From contig CM065804.1 of assembly GCA_033398695.1 (NCBI GenBank), positions 51,615,501 to 51,679,500 of the forward strand: a DNA stretch of 64,000 nucleotides, read 5' to 3'. This stretch comes from Orobanche coerulescens. Its lineage: Eukaryota > Streptophyta > Magnoliopsida > Lamiales > Orobanchaceae. Under the pieces are notes generated by a model, which worked only from the letters and a program-made list of their open reading frames with translations, made no database searches and was not told the origin of the DNA. This document shows positions 55,591-64,000 of the stretch, piece after piece (position 1 is the first letter of the stretch; every line of letters begins with the position of its first letter). A program made the translations under genes and the position numbers.

Positions 55591-56524
55591 GCTCGTCTGT
55601 CGGAGGCAGTCCTCTTCCTTGACCTCTCGACGCTCGCGATCTTCTCAGTGACATCCCTGGGGTCACTCGAGATAGGCATGAATTTGGGGTTCGGCCTTTT
55701 TGCAATCAAAGGCGATTTCTTGAACACAAGAGGTCATTCCTCCAATGAACTTCCCGAGGCTGATCTTCTTGGCCTATGCAGATTGCTTGACTCTGCAGCT
55801 AGTAAGGATGTAGTTGAGGATGACGCCGGGAGATTTCTTAGCGGACTCGGGCTTGGAAGCCTCCTCCTGTATCCTTTTCAATAGAATATGGCACCAGTTT
55901 ACCTTTTCGCCTGACATGATGGCGACCATCATCCGGAAACGAAGATTTATGCACATTTCGAATGCTCCTGTCTGGTTTTCAACAACCTGTTAGCAGAGGT
56001 CATGCAGATAGACATACGGTAGGCAGAAATTCTTTTTGTGGCACGACGGATGAACATCATGGGCATCCGCTTCTCCGGTAAACAGACTCCAGTAGGCCGT
56101 TAGCAACTCCTCCGACCCAAAAGTCTCGAGGTCTTCCATTCTCAGGCCATCAGATGGTGACCTGTAAAGATTTTCTAGCAACTCTCTGTTCATAGTAACC
56201 TGAATCCCTTGAACATTAGCAGAGATTTCAGACATGTCACCTCCTTTCTTCTTAGATGCGTAGACAATAGATGCGTCCAGGTAGAACTCTTCCACGATTT
56301 GTTCATCATATATCTCAGCATGACGACTTGCAAGGTGGTACGGCCCGCTGTTTCACATGGGAAACGACCACTTCCATTCCAGAAAAGTCTTCACCTTCCA
56401 GGGTGATTCTTTCCATGATACGCATGTCGATGATTGTCTCCTTTTTCTTCATGGAAAGGGAGGACGTCTGGGAAGTCGACATAGTTGTAGAGAAAAGATT
56501 TGAAGAAAAACTAAAGATTGTCAT
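55591..56524 (-). pseudogene. Extra ORF of Sirevirus-like element, N-terminal part
   Basis: Minus-strand frames 56524-56315, 56295-55990, 55956-55774 and 55727-55591. The start MTIFSFSSNLF is followed by VSHVKQRAVPPC, then EEFYLDASIVYASKKKG, VNVQGIQVT-like and NLYRSPSDGLRMEDLE. This resembles proteins often annotated as plant retrotransposon-associated or 'putative plant transposon protein', by pattern only. Frame changes near 56310, 55980 and 55750 break it. It is cut at 55590 by the Copia LTR and its coiled-coil part lies at 51890-51120. Function unknown. Confidence 0.55.
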
Positions 56525-57220
56525 AAAGAATGCAGAAAGTACAGAGAAGAATGTAGGCTGTTTTTGCTTGAGACTCGTTTAATTGCAGAAAGTGTAAAGA
56601 GTCTAAGGGAGTAAGATACAGTCCTTTTATAGTGTGTAGGGATGATTAGGGTTACATACAGTGAATAGTCAGATTTAAAGGATGGGAACCGTCCTTTTAA
56701 AATGAACGCACAGGATGGACTCAGAGTAACTGGTACGTCTTATCCATCTATATTTGAAATGATAACCGGTCCCACTTTTGACAGTTTGTCTCCCCTAATT
56801 GCACGAAATGGTGGTTTTGAAATTATCAAAATCGCGTTATTTGAGGTATTGAAGTCCATTAAGGCATTAAAGAATAAAACGTTTGAGATGTAAACAGGGC
56901 ACGTGGACTTAAAAACGTTTTCTGTAAGAACATAATAGTAATATAATATTAATTGATGTCCTTTAATATATGTGCTGTATCCGCGAAAATACAGCATTCC
57001 CCCTTAAAAGGTACATGCAGGTTTTCAATTCTCACACCAATATCTGGATTAACACTGTATTCATGGCTCGTACTGTATTCCCCCTTAATTAATGCACATG
57101 TCAGCTGTATGAAGGTTTCATGCCTTCTATGTCCTACAGTGCTGTGTGACTGATTCTAAGTGTACAGTTAATTAATGTGGATACTGTAATCTCGGGTCTT
57201 ACAACATTCCCCCTCAATTG
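56525..57220 (-). other. Spacer with three polypurine-tract-like motifs
   Basis: Between RNaseH and the extra ORF the minus strand repeats AATTGAGGGGGAAT (57219-57206), AATTAAGGGGGAAT (57090-57077) and TTTTAAGGGGGAAT (57009-56996). Multiple PPT copies are a reported hallmark of Sireviruses. There is no ORF in this stretch. Confidence 0.75.
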
Positions 57221-57244
57221 TTGAGTAAAAGTGTAAAACTTACA

Positions 57245-58870
57245 GGGAGTAAAGCTGTAGCATTCCTAATTCTTGACGAAGCATGCATAATCTGGTTATG
57301 CTAAGAGGTTTTGTAAAGATGTCGGCCAACTGAATATTTGTAGAGTCTTTTCAATCCGAACATCCTTATTCTCAACGTAATTTCTGATGAAGTGATGCTT
57401 CATATCAATATGCTTAGTTCGCAAGTACAATACAGGATTGTGCGTTATTGCAATTGCACTCGTGCTATCGCACATGATTGGCGTCTCTCTGGCACTGATT
57501 CCATAATCTTGTAACTGTTGTTGCATCCAAAGCATTTGCATACAACAACTTCTAGTGGCATAATATTCCGACTCAGCTGTAGAAAGCGAGTTGACCAATT
57601 GTTTCTTGCCGAACCATGACACATTGGTCTAAGAAAATGACAAGTACCGCTTGTGCTCTTCCTATCCAACTTATAGCCTCCGAGATCCGAGTCGCTGTAG
57701 CCAACCAAATCGAATCCTCCTTCCTTAGGATACCATAATCCTACACCAAATGTTCCTTTTACGTACTTAAGGATTCATTTGGCTGTCGTAAAGTGTGACT
57801 CCTTAAGTGCTACTTGATACCGAGCACATACTCCTATAGCAAACTGGATATTGGGCCTACTAGCCGTCAGGTACAGGAGTGAGCCAATAAGCTTCCTGTA
57901 GAATGATTGATCAACAGGCTTTCCAGCTTCGTCAGCACTAATTTGCACGAAAGTGCTCATGGGGTTTGACGAGGATTTGGAGTCGTTCATCCCAAACTTA
58001 TTGAGTAGCTCCTTGTTGTACTTCTCGTGGTTGATAAAGATTCCTATAGGCAATTGCTTCACCTGCAATCCTAGGAAATAACTAAGTTCCCCCATCATAC
58101 TCATTTCAAATTTACTTTGCATGAGATGAGAGAACCTTTGACATAAAGCAAGGTTAGTAGAACCAAATATAGTATCATCGACATATATTTGTACCATTAA
58201 CAGGTCATCTCCTTCTTGTATCTTAAATATGGTTTTGTCCACAACGCCTTTCTCAAATCCATTATTGGTAAGGTACAGTGACAAGGTTTCGTACCATGCT
58301 CTAAGTGCTTGCTTAAGTCCATATAGAGCTTTTCGTAGTCTGTATACAAGGTCTCCACCTTCTGTGTTGACAAACCCTGGTGGTTGTTCAATATAGACTT
58401 CTTCGGTGAGGTCTCCATTCAGGAATGCGCTCTTAACGTTCATTTGATATACTATAAAGCTCTTATGGGCGGCAAATGCTAGGAATATCCTGATGGCTTC
58501 TAGTTTGGCTACAGGGGCAAAATGTCTCATCATTGTCTATTCCTTCTTCCTGTTTGTAGCCTTGTGCGACTAGACGGGATTTGTTCCTGATAACAAGTCC
58601 ATTTTCATCCTTCTTGTTTTTAAATATCCATTTCGTTCCAATTACAGCTTGATGTTCAGGCTTGGGTACTAGATACCATACATTTTTTCTTTCGAAACCA
58701 TTAAGCTCTTCTTCCATAAAAGTGATCCAGTGAGAATTATTCAAATCTTCGTTGGTAGAAATAGGTTCGGATTGAGCTAAGAATACAGCTAGGGTGCACA
58801 TGGCTAGTCTCCTAAGTTCAGCTTGAGATTTCCATACAGGAAATGGAGATTTCTCAGATTCGGATTCTTC
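57245..58870 (-). pseudogene. Sirevirus-like Copia reverse transcriptase and RNaseH
   Basis: Minus-strand frames 58801-58463, 58533-57775, 57708-57445 and 57622-57245. RT motifs: WIFKNKKDENG and VRNKSRLVAQGY-like (VIRNKSRLVAQG), [48 protein letters not shown], and [12 protein letters not shown] with the YVDD active site near 58185. RNaseH: GYSDSDLGG, STAESEYYA, CDSTSAIAI and RTKHIDMKHHFIR near the end. Shifts occur near 58520, 57770 and 57630. Gag, protease and integrase of this element are absent: it is cut at about 58870. Confidence 0.87.
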
Positions 58871-59159
58871 TTGTGCACATAGTACAGTTCCTTGTGTACT
58901 ATGTATTCTTGTAATACCACCGGTATTTCACGCTTAATTACCTTGTACTATGTGACTTCTTATAGTGTGATGTTGCCTTTTTATATTATGTGATTTCATT
59001 TAAAATGCTATTACGACACAATTATGTGATGTGAATAGAACGGAGGTGACGTAGCTTGACGTCGTTTGGACAATTGTCGGTGCAAATATGATGGTGGCCA
59101 ATGTCTTGTTCCCCGATGGATTGTTGACGAGTGAAAAGGTGGTCGCCCCGAGATGGTTA
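58871..59159. other. Unassigned sequence with a perfect inverted repeat
   Basis: No ORF. ACATAGTACA (58877-58886) and TGTACTATGT (58895-58904) form a 10-bp inverted repeat with an 8-base loop. A third copy (TTGTACTATGTGAC) follows at about 58937. It lies at the broken 5' edge of the Sirevirus-like RT. Confidence 0.6.
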
Positions 59160-59432
59160 AAATATGATATATGACTAAGGCGCTGAATGGCTAACGTACG
59201 CTATAGGATATGCATAATGTACGCTATTTTCGTAGCATTACGTACATTAACATCACTTGGTTACGTACGTAAGGCCTGAGTTGGTCTTCCGACCAGAATC
59301 TTTCTTTTGACGCGGATTGGGGTACTTTTGGCGGGCTAGAAGACAAACGAGTCAACTGATCGTAATGTACGCTAATTGCCGACCTTAGCGTGCACTATGG
59401 TTAGGTGCCTTACATACGTTATGACCCTTACG
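59160..59432 (-). repeat. Remnant of a B/D/E-type Gypsy LTR
   Basis: It has several TAACGTACGCTA/TTAGCGTGCACTA motifs like those in B and D LTRs, but is diverged. Element D is inserted at its right edge. It could be the missing part of the E LTR. Confidence 0.55.
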
Positions 59433-59915
59433 TGTAACACCCCGAGATATTCGGAATAATTACAGCGCCGTAAACCCTTTATGTAAGGATTTACAAGGCT
59501 AATTAGGAAGAAAAGTAAATCTAAGACATCAATACTGCGGAAATTCAATTTTATGAAAACGTACAACTGGTTCAACGAGAAATTAATACAACCATATCGA
59601 ATTAATGTCAATAAGACACGCGTACTCGAGTACAGAAACCAAACCAAGAAAACAAATCTCCAATAACACTAAACATCACTGAACCCCTTCGTCGTCACGC
59701 CGGCATCTGGTCGCTTTCTCGCTCTCGGCTACCTGAACATCAAAACAAATGTCCACCCCCGAAGGGGTTAGCAAAACGATGCTAGTACAAGTATCATATT
59801 AAACAATTCGAATATGCATCAACAATACATAACAAGATACACCACACGGACTTCCGCTACCGGAATCCGACAATGCGAATCTACAAGATTCCATTACACA
59901 GCATGGGTATTCCAA

Positions 59916-60075
59916 TGATCCAGCGCCCTCAGCATAGATCCCAAGATGATCCCGTCGGACCAACACGAGGTGGAAATAACCCGTCCAATGATCCAGCGCC
60001 CTCAGCCTAGATCCCAAGATGATCCCGTCGGACCAACACGAGGTGGACATCCGATCCAGCGCCCTCAGCATAGAT
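59916..60075 (-). repeat. Tandem CCAGCGCCCTCAGC / GATCCCGTCGG repeat in D LTR
   Basis: Units beginning GATCCAGCGCCCTCAGC occur at about 59918, 59990 and 60053 with GATGATCCCGTCGGACCAAC and ACGAGGTGGA between. The first two are nearly identical over about 72 bases. A diverged pair is at 27780-27895 and 35080-35190 in B. Confidence 0.85.
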
Positions 60076-60439
60076 CGTACAACGTATACAAACACAACTC
60101 ATGCATACATATATGCCAAATCATTATGTTCATCAACATGAACATATGAACACTATATAACGAATACCATGGCAATCAACGAAGTAAATATCATGTTCAA
60201 CATCATGAATAATCACATGCATGCTCCAAAAATACCAATATTAACATATCACGATACTTGCCTCGAAGATGGCAAGAACGATATACTTCAATGATCTCAA
60301 CCCACTCGAAGGTCGCCTCCTTCGATCAACGTAGCAAGCTCGAACCTTAACAAAAGGAATGATATACAAATCATCTCAAGTCGAACAATGGCCTAACAAT
60401 TCGGCCTACGGCCGAAAATCTCAAAATAAGCAAGCTGTC

Positions 60440-60640
60440 TGGATTGCTTAGCGCGCGCTACGTACCATACGTAACGTGCGCTAAGTCGGACTGTTAGCGT
60501 ACGCTATCGTATAAGACTAGCGTGCGCTAGCCACGGATCGCAGCCTGCTGGCCGTCTCATAACGTACGCTACGTACGTTTCGTGCGTTAACCGAACCTCG
60601 ATAGCGCACGTTAACTCACACATGTTAGCGTGCGCTAATC
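60440..60640 (-). repeat. TAGCGTGCGCTA motif cluster, downstream group, D LTR
   Basis: Eight or so copies of TTAGCGTGCGCTA-like motifs in both orientations, some as ACGTACGCTA variants. Matches the downstream group of B. Confidence 0.87.
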
Positions 60641-61303
60641 TTGCATGACAGAATACTGCAAACCGAAAACTGGGTTGAATGGTGAAGAACTCATGAATTC
60701 TACCGTGATAATACAAGTTATCCTCGGGCATATCATGCTAATAAGGTTTGTGGAAGTTTTATGATTATGAAATACAAATATACGGATAGTCATCTCAATA
60801 TCATAATCCATCTACGATCTTCAAGAAATATTCTAAGTTCCGATCGTCTTACGTTCCAAAACACAAGATTCCAACGTGTACAACGTAGCAACGGGGTAAT
60901 ATCCGATTACAGATCATAAATCGATTTGAACATGCTTAGGAGTCCTTATAATAAGATGGTTCAAAGGTTCATACGATAAATAGTGCCGATACGTCAAAAG
61001 TATCCTTCTAACATGTGATGACCGATTATAACGAAATACTTGCTATCCAAACATGATTCAAACTTCCTTAGGAACATTACTAACATCGGTGAAGAATCAC
61101 CTACCTCAAAGTAGTGAAGAACACGGAGGAAAATGAAGCAATCCAACACCGAAGGCTTGAACACCAATCTCCAATGATATACGATCTTCAATCTCGAACC
61201 AGGAGGTTGATACGAAGTGTTTAGGACGAAGGGAGTTATGTTCTAAGTGTAAGAGTTCGGGTTATGGGAGGAGAAGGAACTGAAATCACGAATAGGATGT
61301 TGT

Positions 61304-61313
61304 CCTATTTATA
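61304..61313 (-). promoter_or_regulatory. TATA box of Gypsy D LTR
   Basis: The minus strand reads TATAAATAGGAC. It is directly downstream (element sense) of the motif cluster at 61320-61625. Confidence 0.72.
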
Positions 61314-61319
61314 ATAAAT

Positions 61320-61625
61320 GGCTATTAGCGCGCGCTAGTCCCTGCTCGTAACGTGCGCTAACGGCTGTCTGACTTAACTGGAGTCAGCACTTAGCGTGCG
61401 CTATTCACATGCCTGTAGCGTGCGCTAAGGCGTTGACTTGGCTTTTCCCGAAAGCCGTCCAGGTTCATTCGACACAATCCGACAAGGGTCCCCCGGCCAG
61501 ATCTCACCTACCGCACGTCTCAATCGATCTGACCACGCATAGCCTGCGCTAATGACACTCTGTAGCGTGCGCTATGAATCCATGTTAGCGTACGCTACCC
61601 GTAGCCTGTAGCGTGCGCTACATGC
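61320..61625 (-). repeat. TAGCGTGCGCTA motif cluster, promoter-proximal group, D LTR
   Basis: Eight copies of TAGCGTGCGCTA or close variants (TTAGCGCGCGCTAG, TAGCCTGCGCTA, TTAGCGTACGCTA) lie within 305 bases upstream of the TATA box. Same arrangement as in B. Confidence 0.88.
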
Positions 61626-61807
61626 ACAGAATTTCAATCTTTATATCACATATACGAAATTATACGCTCGACAACAATGGATTATGAAATACGGAGAATA
61701 GTACTCAGACAAAAGTACAATCATTACAATATCACAAGTTCCAATTACATAACCGAAATCTCGGGTATTACATTCTTCCTCCCTAAAAAGAAGTTTCGTC
61801 CCGAAAC

Positions 61808-62947
61808 TTAGGATGAAAACAACTCCGGATATTTAGCCTTCATACCGTCCTCCGTTTCCCAAGTGGCCTCTTCGACTCCATGTCGTGACCATTGTACTTT
61901 AACCAAATGTATTGGTTTATTCCTCAATTGTTTGATCCGGCTCTCAAGTATCTTGATTGGTCTCTCTTCGAAGGTGCCATCATTAGCTATCTCGATCTCG
62001 TCGAAATCAATGACGTGACTGGGGTCCGTTACATACTTCCGCAGTTGGGATACGTGAAACACATTGTGAACATGACTCAGCGATGGCGGTAAGGCCAACC
62101 GGTATGCTAAATCCCCAACTCTCTCTAGGAGCTCAAATGGTCCGATATATCTCGGACTAAGCTTGCCTCTTCTCCCAAAACGGAAAATCCCTCGTGTAGG
62201 AGACACCTTCAATAGTACGTGGTCCCCAGCGTCGAACTCTAGAGGGCGACGACGTACATCGGCATAAGACTTCTGTCGACTCTGGGCAGTCAACAGTCTC
62301 TCTCGAATCAAAGCTATCTTCTCTTGAGTCTGAATAATCAATTCCGGTTCCGTTCCGATCAAATCCGAAGAATCATCCCAACACAGGGGTGATCGGCATC
62401 TCCTCCCGTACAAAGCTTGAAATGGCGCCATTCTAATAGAAGCATGCCAACTATTATTGTAAGTGAATTCGATCAAGGGCAAGTGAACTTCCCAATCAGT
62501 TGACCAATCCATCGCACAAGCTCTAAGCATGTCTTCTATAGTTTGAATAGTCCTTTCGGACTGACCGTCTGTTTGGGGATGATAAGTTGTGCTAAAGTTG
62601 AGCTCAGTCCCCAAAGCCTTGTGAACTGCTTTCCAGAAGTGCGACACGAAACGACCATATCGATCCGAAGTAATGGTTTTCGGCGTCCCGTGCAATCTGA
62701 CTATCTCCGCAATAAATACTCGCGCCAATCTTTCGGGTCCCCATGTATCTTTGATCCCTAGGAAATGAGCCGACTTGGTTAGTAGATCAACTACAACCCA
62801 GATCGTGTTCATTCCTGTTCTAGTCCTTGGCATATTGGTGATGAAATCCATCGAAATGTCCTCCCACTTCCATTCAGGGATCGGAAGCGGCTTTAACATC
62901 CCTAAGCAGTCGCCGATGTTCAATCTTAACTCCGACAAGTCAAACAC
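61808..62947 (-). CDS. Gypsy D integrase core, C-terminal part and chromodomain
   Basis: A 379-residue minus-strand frame, the longest intact integrase in the window. Motifs: [11 protein letters not shown] with the first catalytic Asp (near residue 34), SDRYGRFVSHFW with the second Asp (Tyr replaces the usual Asp two residues later), [15 protein letters not shown] with the Glu, [39 protein letters not shown] with GPFELL, HVFHVSQLRKYV, and a chromodomain VKVQWSRHGVEEATWE. It ends YPELFSS. The zinc finger lies upstream in broken frames. The starting Met is not the true pol start. Confidence 0.92.
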   Translation of the reverse strand: MFDLSELRLNIGDCLGMLKPLPIPEWKWEDISMDFITNMPRTRTGMNTIWVVVDLLTKSAHFLGIKDTWGPERLARVFIAEIVRLHGTPKTITSDRYGRFVSHFWKAVHKALGTELNFSTTYHPQTDGQSERTIQTIEDMLRACAMDWSTDWEVHLPLIEFTYNNSWHASIRMAPFQALYGRRCRSPLCWDDSSDLIGTEPELIIQTQEKIALIRERLLTAQSRQKSYADVRRRPLEFDAGDHVLLKVSPTRGIFRFGRRGKLSPRYIGPFELLERVGDLAYRLALPPSLSHVHNVFHVSQLRKYVTDPSHVIDFDEIEIANDGTFEERPIKILESRIKQLRNKPIHLVKVQWSRHGVEEATWETEDGMKAKYPELFSS

Positions 62948-63243
62948 TTCAAACGTACTGCCACGCCCTTCTTCATATTCCCCACCGTAAATTTTGTTTT
63001 AAATCCTTATACATCTTATCACGCTGGGTGAATAGAATAGGGCGCGCTATGAGCTTCCTTCGAATAGTCCGTCTCGGATCATCATCATCGGGAACGCAAA
63101 GTCGATTCTCAAATCTCGAACTCCATCGTCTTGTAACACGAATCTCGAGCTTTCCCTTTCTTTACTTCGTCACATAATCGAAGGATCGAGAATCGTCCAA
63201 CCGCTTAGACTTGATCTCTCGACTAGTGATGAAGTCGGGCCCA
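62948..63243 (-). pseudogene. Gypsy D integrase zinc finger and linker (degenerate)
   Basis: Nucleotide similarity to B 30720-31130 is clear, but the reading frame is lost at several points. Losses fall where B has CCTGCTG, CCAGAAATTCTG or TTCAGAAC and D has CCG, CCGTAAATTTTG or CTCGGATC. They match the CTG/CAG pattern described in the findings. Confidence 0.75.
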
Positions 63244-64000
63244 TCACATAAAGTTGCCCTTGGATTCCCGGTGCCCATACTTCAATCCTCGCGGATCGGG
63301 CCGTTGAATACTGGTTTGGGACGTAAGTGCTTCCAACACTCGAAGAGAAACAGGTTTACGGCTCAAAGCATCGGCTACTACGTTTGCTTTCCCCGGATGA
63401 TAGAGAATCTCCAAGTCGTAATCCTTGATCAATTCCAGCCACCTTCTCTGCCTCATGTTTAATTCTTTCTGACTGAAAATGTATTTGAGGCTCTTATGAT
63501 CTGTAAAGATCTGACAATGAGTGCCGTACAAATAATGTCGCCAATTTTTCAAGGCAAAGACCACGGCTGCTAGCTCCAGATCATGAGTCGGATAATTAAC
63601 TTCGTACGGTTTCAATTGCCGAGAAGCATAAGCAATTACCTTATCCTTCTGCATCAACACACAACCCAAACCCTGATTTGAAGCGTCAGTATACCATGAA
63701 TCCACTGTCCCTCTGCGGTGCTAATATTGGTGCCGCTGCCGTCTCCTCTTAAGTTCACAAAACCACTGGCATTTCTCATTCCACGTGAACTTTTGAGTTT
63801 TCAGAATTGGTGAGTGAGCGGACGAGCAATTTTGGAAAATCCCTCTACAAAGCGGCGATAATATCCAGCAAGTCCTAAGAAGCTTCGGACTTCTTTCACG
63901 TTTTTAGGGGCTTCCCACTCCAAGATTGCTTCGACTTTCTTCGGGTCCACCTGAACTCCGTCGGATGATATCACATGCCCAAGGAAGGTTACTTCCTTAA
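63244..64000 (-). pseudogene. Gypsy D RNaseH and RT end, partial
   Basis: The minus-strand frame 63705-63244 encodes [62 protein letters not shown] and [13 protein letters not shown]. From 64000 to about 63720 other frames hold the RT connection region ([21 protein letters not shown]-like), with shifts near 63720, 63760 and 63810. The RT core would lie beyond the window. Confidence 0.85.

Larger units (their letters stand above)
59433..61772 (-). repeat. Gypsy D 3' LTR
   Basis: A 2340-bp LTR from TGTAACACCCCGAG to TCGGGTATTACA. It has tandem GATGATCCCGTCGGACCAAC segments (59945-60060), motif clusters of TAGCGTGCGCTA (60440-60640 and 61320-61625) and a TATA box at 61304-61313. Same family as the partial E LTR. 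Confidence 0.93.
59433..64000 (-). mobile_element. Gypsy 'D': Tekay-like chromovirus, 3' half (runs off the right edge)
   Basis: The 3' LTR is 59433-61772, then chromodomain/integrase (61808-62947), linker, RNaseH (63244-63705) and the start of the RT connection region at 64000. The preceding five bases are TTACG (59428-59432), half of the expected TSD. The rest of the element lies beyond the window. Confidence 0.93.

Overview
The window is plant nuclear DNA from repeat-rich, probably pericentromeric heterochromatin. I can support no ordinary single-copy host gene, tRNA, rRNA or CRISPR array. Nearly all of it is plant transposable elements nested inside one another: Ty3/Gypsy elements of the Tekay-like chromovirus type and the Athila type, Ty1/Copia (Sirevirus-like and another), and a CACTA (En/Spm) DNA transposon whose coding region carries a Ulp1-type (C48) protease. 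Families are recognised from domain motifs, primer-binding sites, LTR ends and target-site duplications (TSDs) visible in the sequence. I cannot name the species.

Layout. 1-14868: Tekay-like Gypsy 'E' on the minus strand (gag, PR, RT, RNaseH, part of its LTR), split by a complete Athila-like element at 1120-11497 (TSD TCCGT). 14869-15285 and 39877-40625: two halves of a Sirevirus-like LTR, separated by a 5'-truncated CACTA element (about 15286-39876, plus strand, right terminus preserved). Two Gypsy elements sit in the CACTA gene: 'A' at 17873-26510 (TSD GATTC; 2.9-kb LTRs, no recognisable coding sequence, a LARD-like non-autonomous element) and 'B' at 27203-36902 (TSD GATAT; nearly complete gag-pol with chromodomain). 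40641-58870: rest of the Sirevirus-like element on the minus strand (RT-RNaseH, repeated polypurine tracts, an extra ORF after pol). The extra ORF is interrupted by Tekay-like 'C' at 41241-51119 (TSD CCAAT) and by Copia fragments and LTRs at about 51900-55590. 59433-64000: LTR and 3' part of another Tekay-like element, 'D', which runs off the right edge.

Together the insertions give a relative order: E, then the Sirevirus, then CACTA, then A and B; Athila into E; C into the Sirevirus. A is non-autonomous but shares a conserved LTR block and tRNA-iMet-type primer site with C-like elements, so a C-like element is its plausible helper. The most interesting signal not explained by coding content is that all five Gypsy families carry their own CpG-rich, palindromic repeat array just upstream of the LTR TATA box. 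Many differences between LTR pairs, and several frameshifts, cluster at CTG/CAG (CHG) sites. This looks more like base-calling or assembly error at methylated sites than biological mutation, and it should temper any claim that a gene here is dead.
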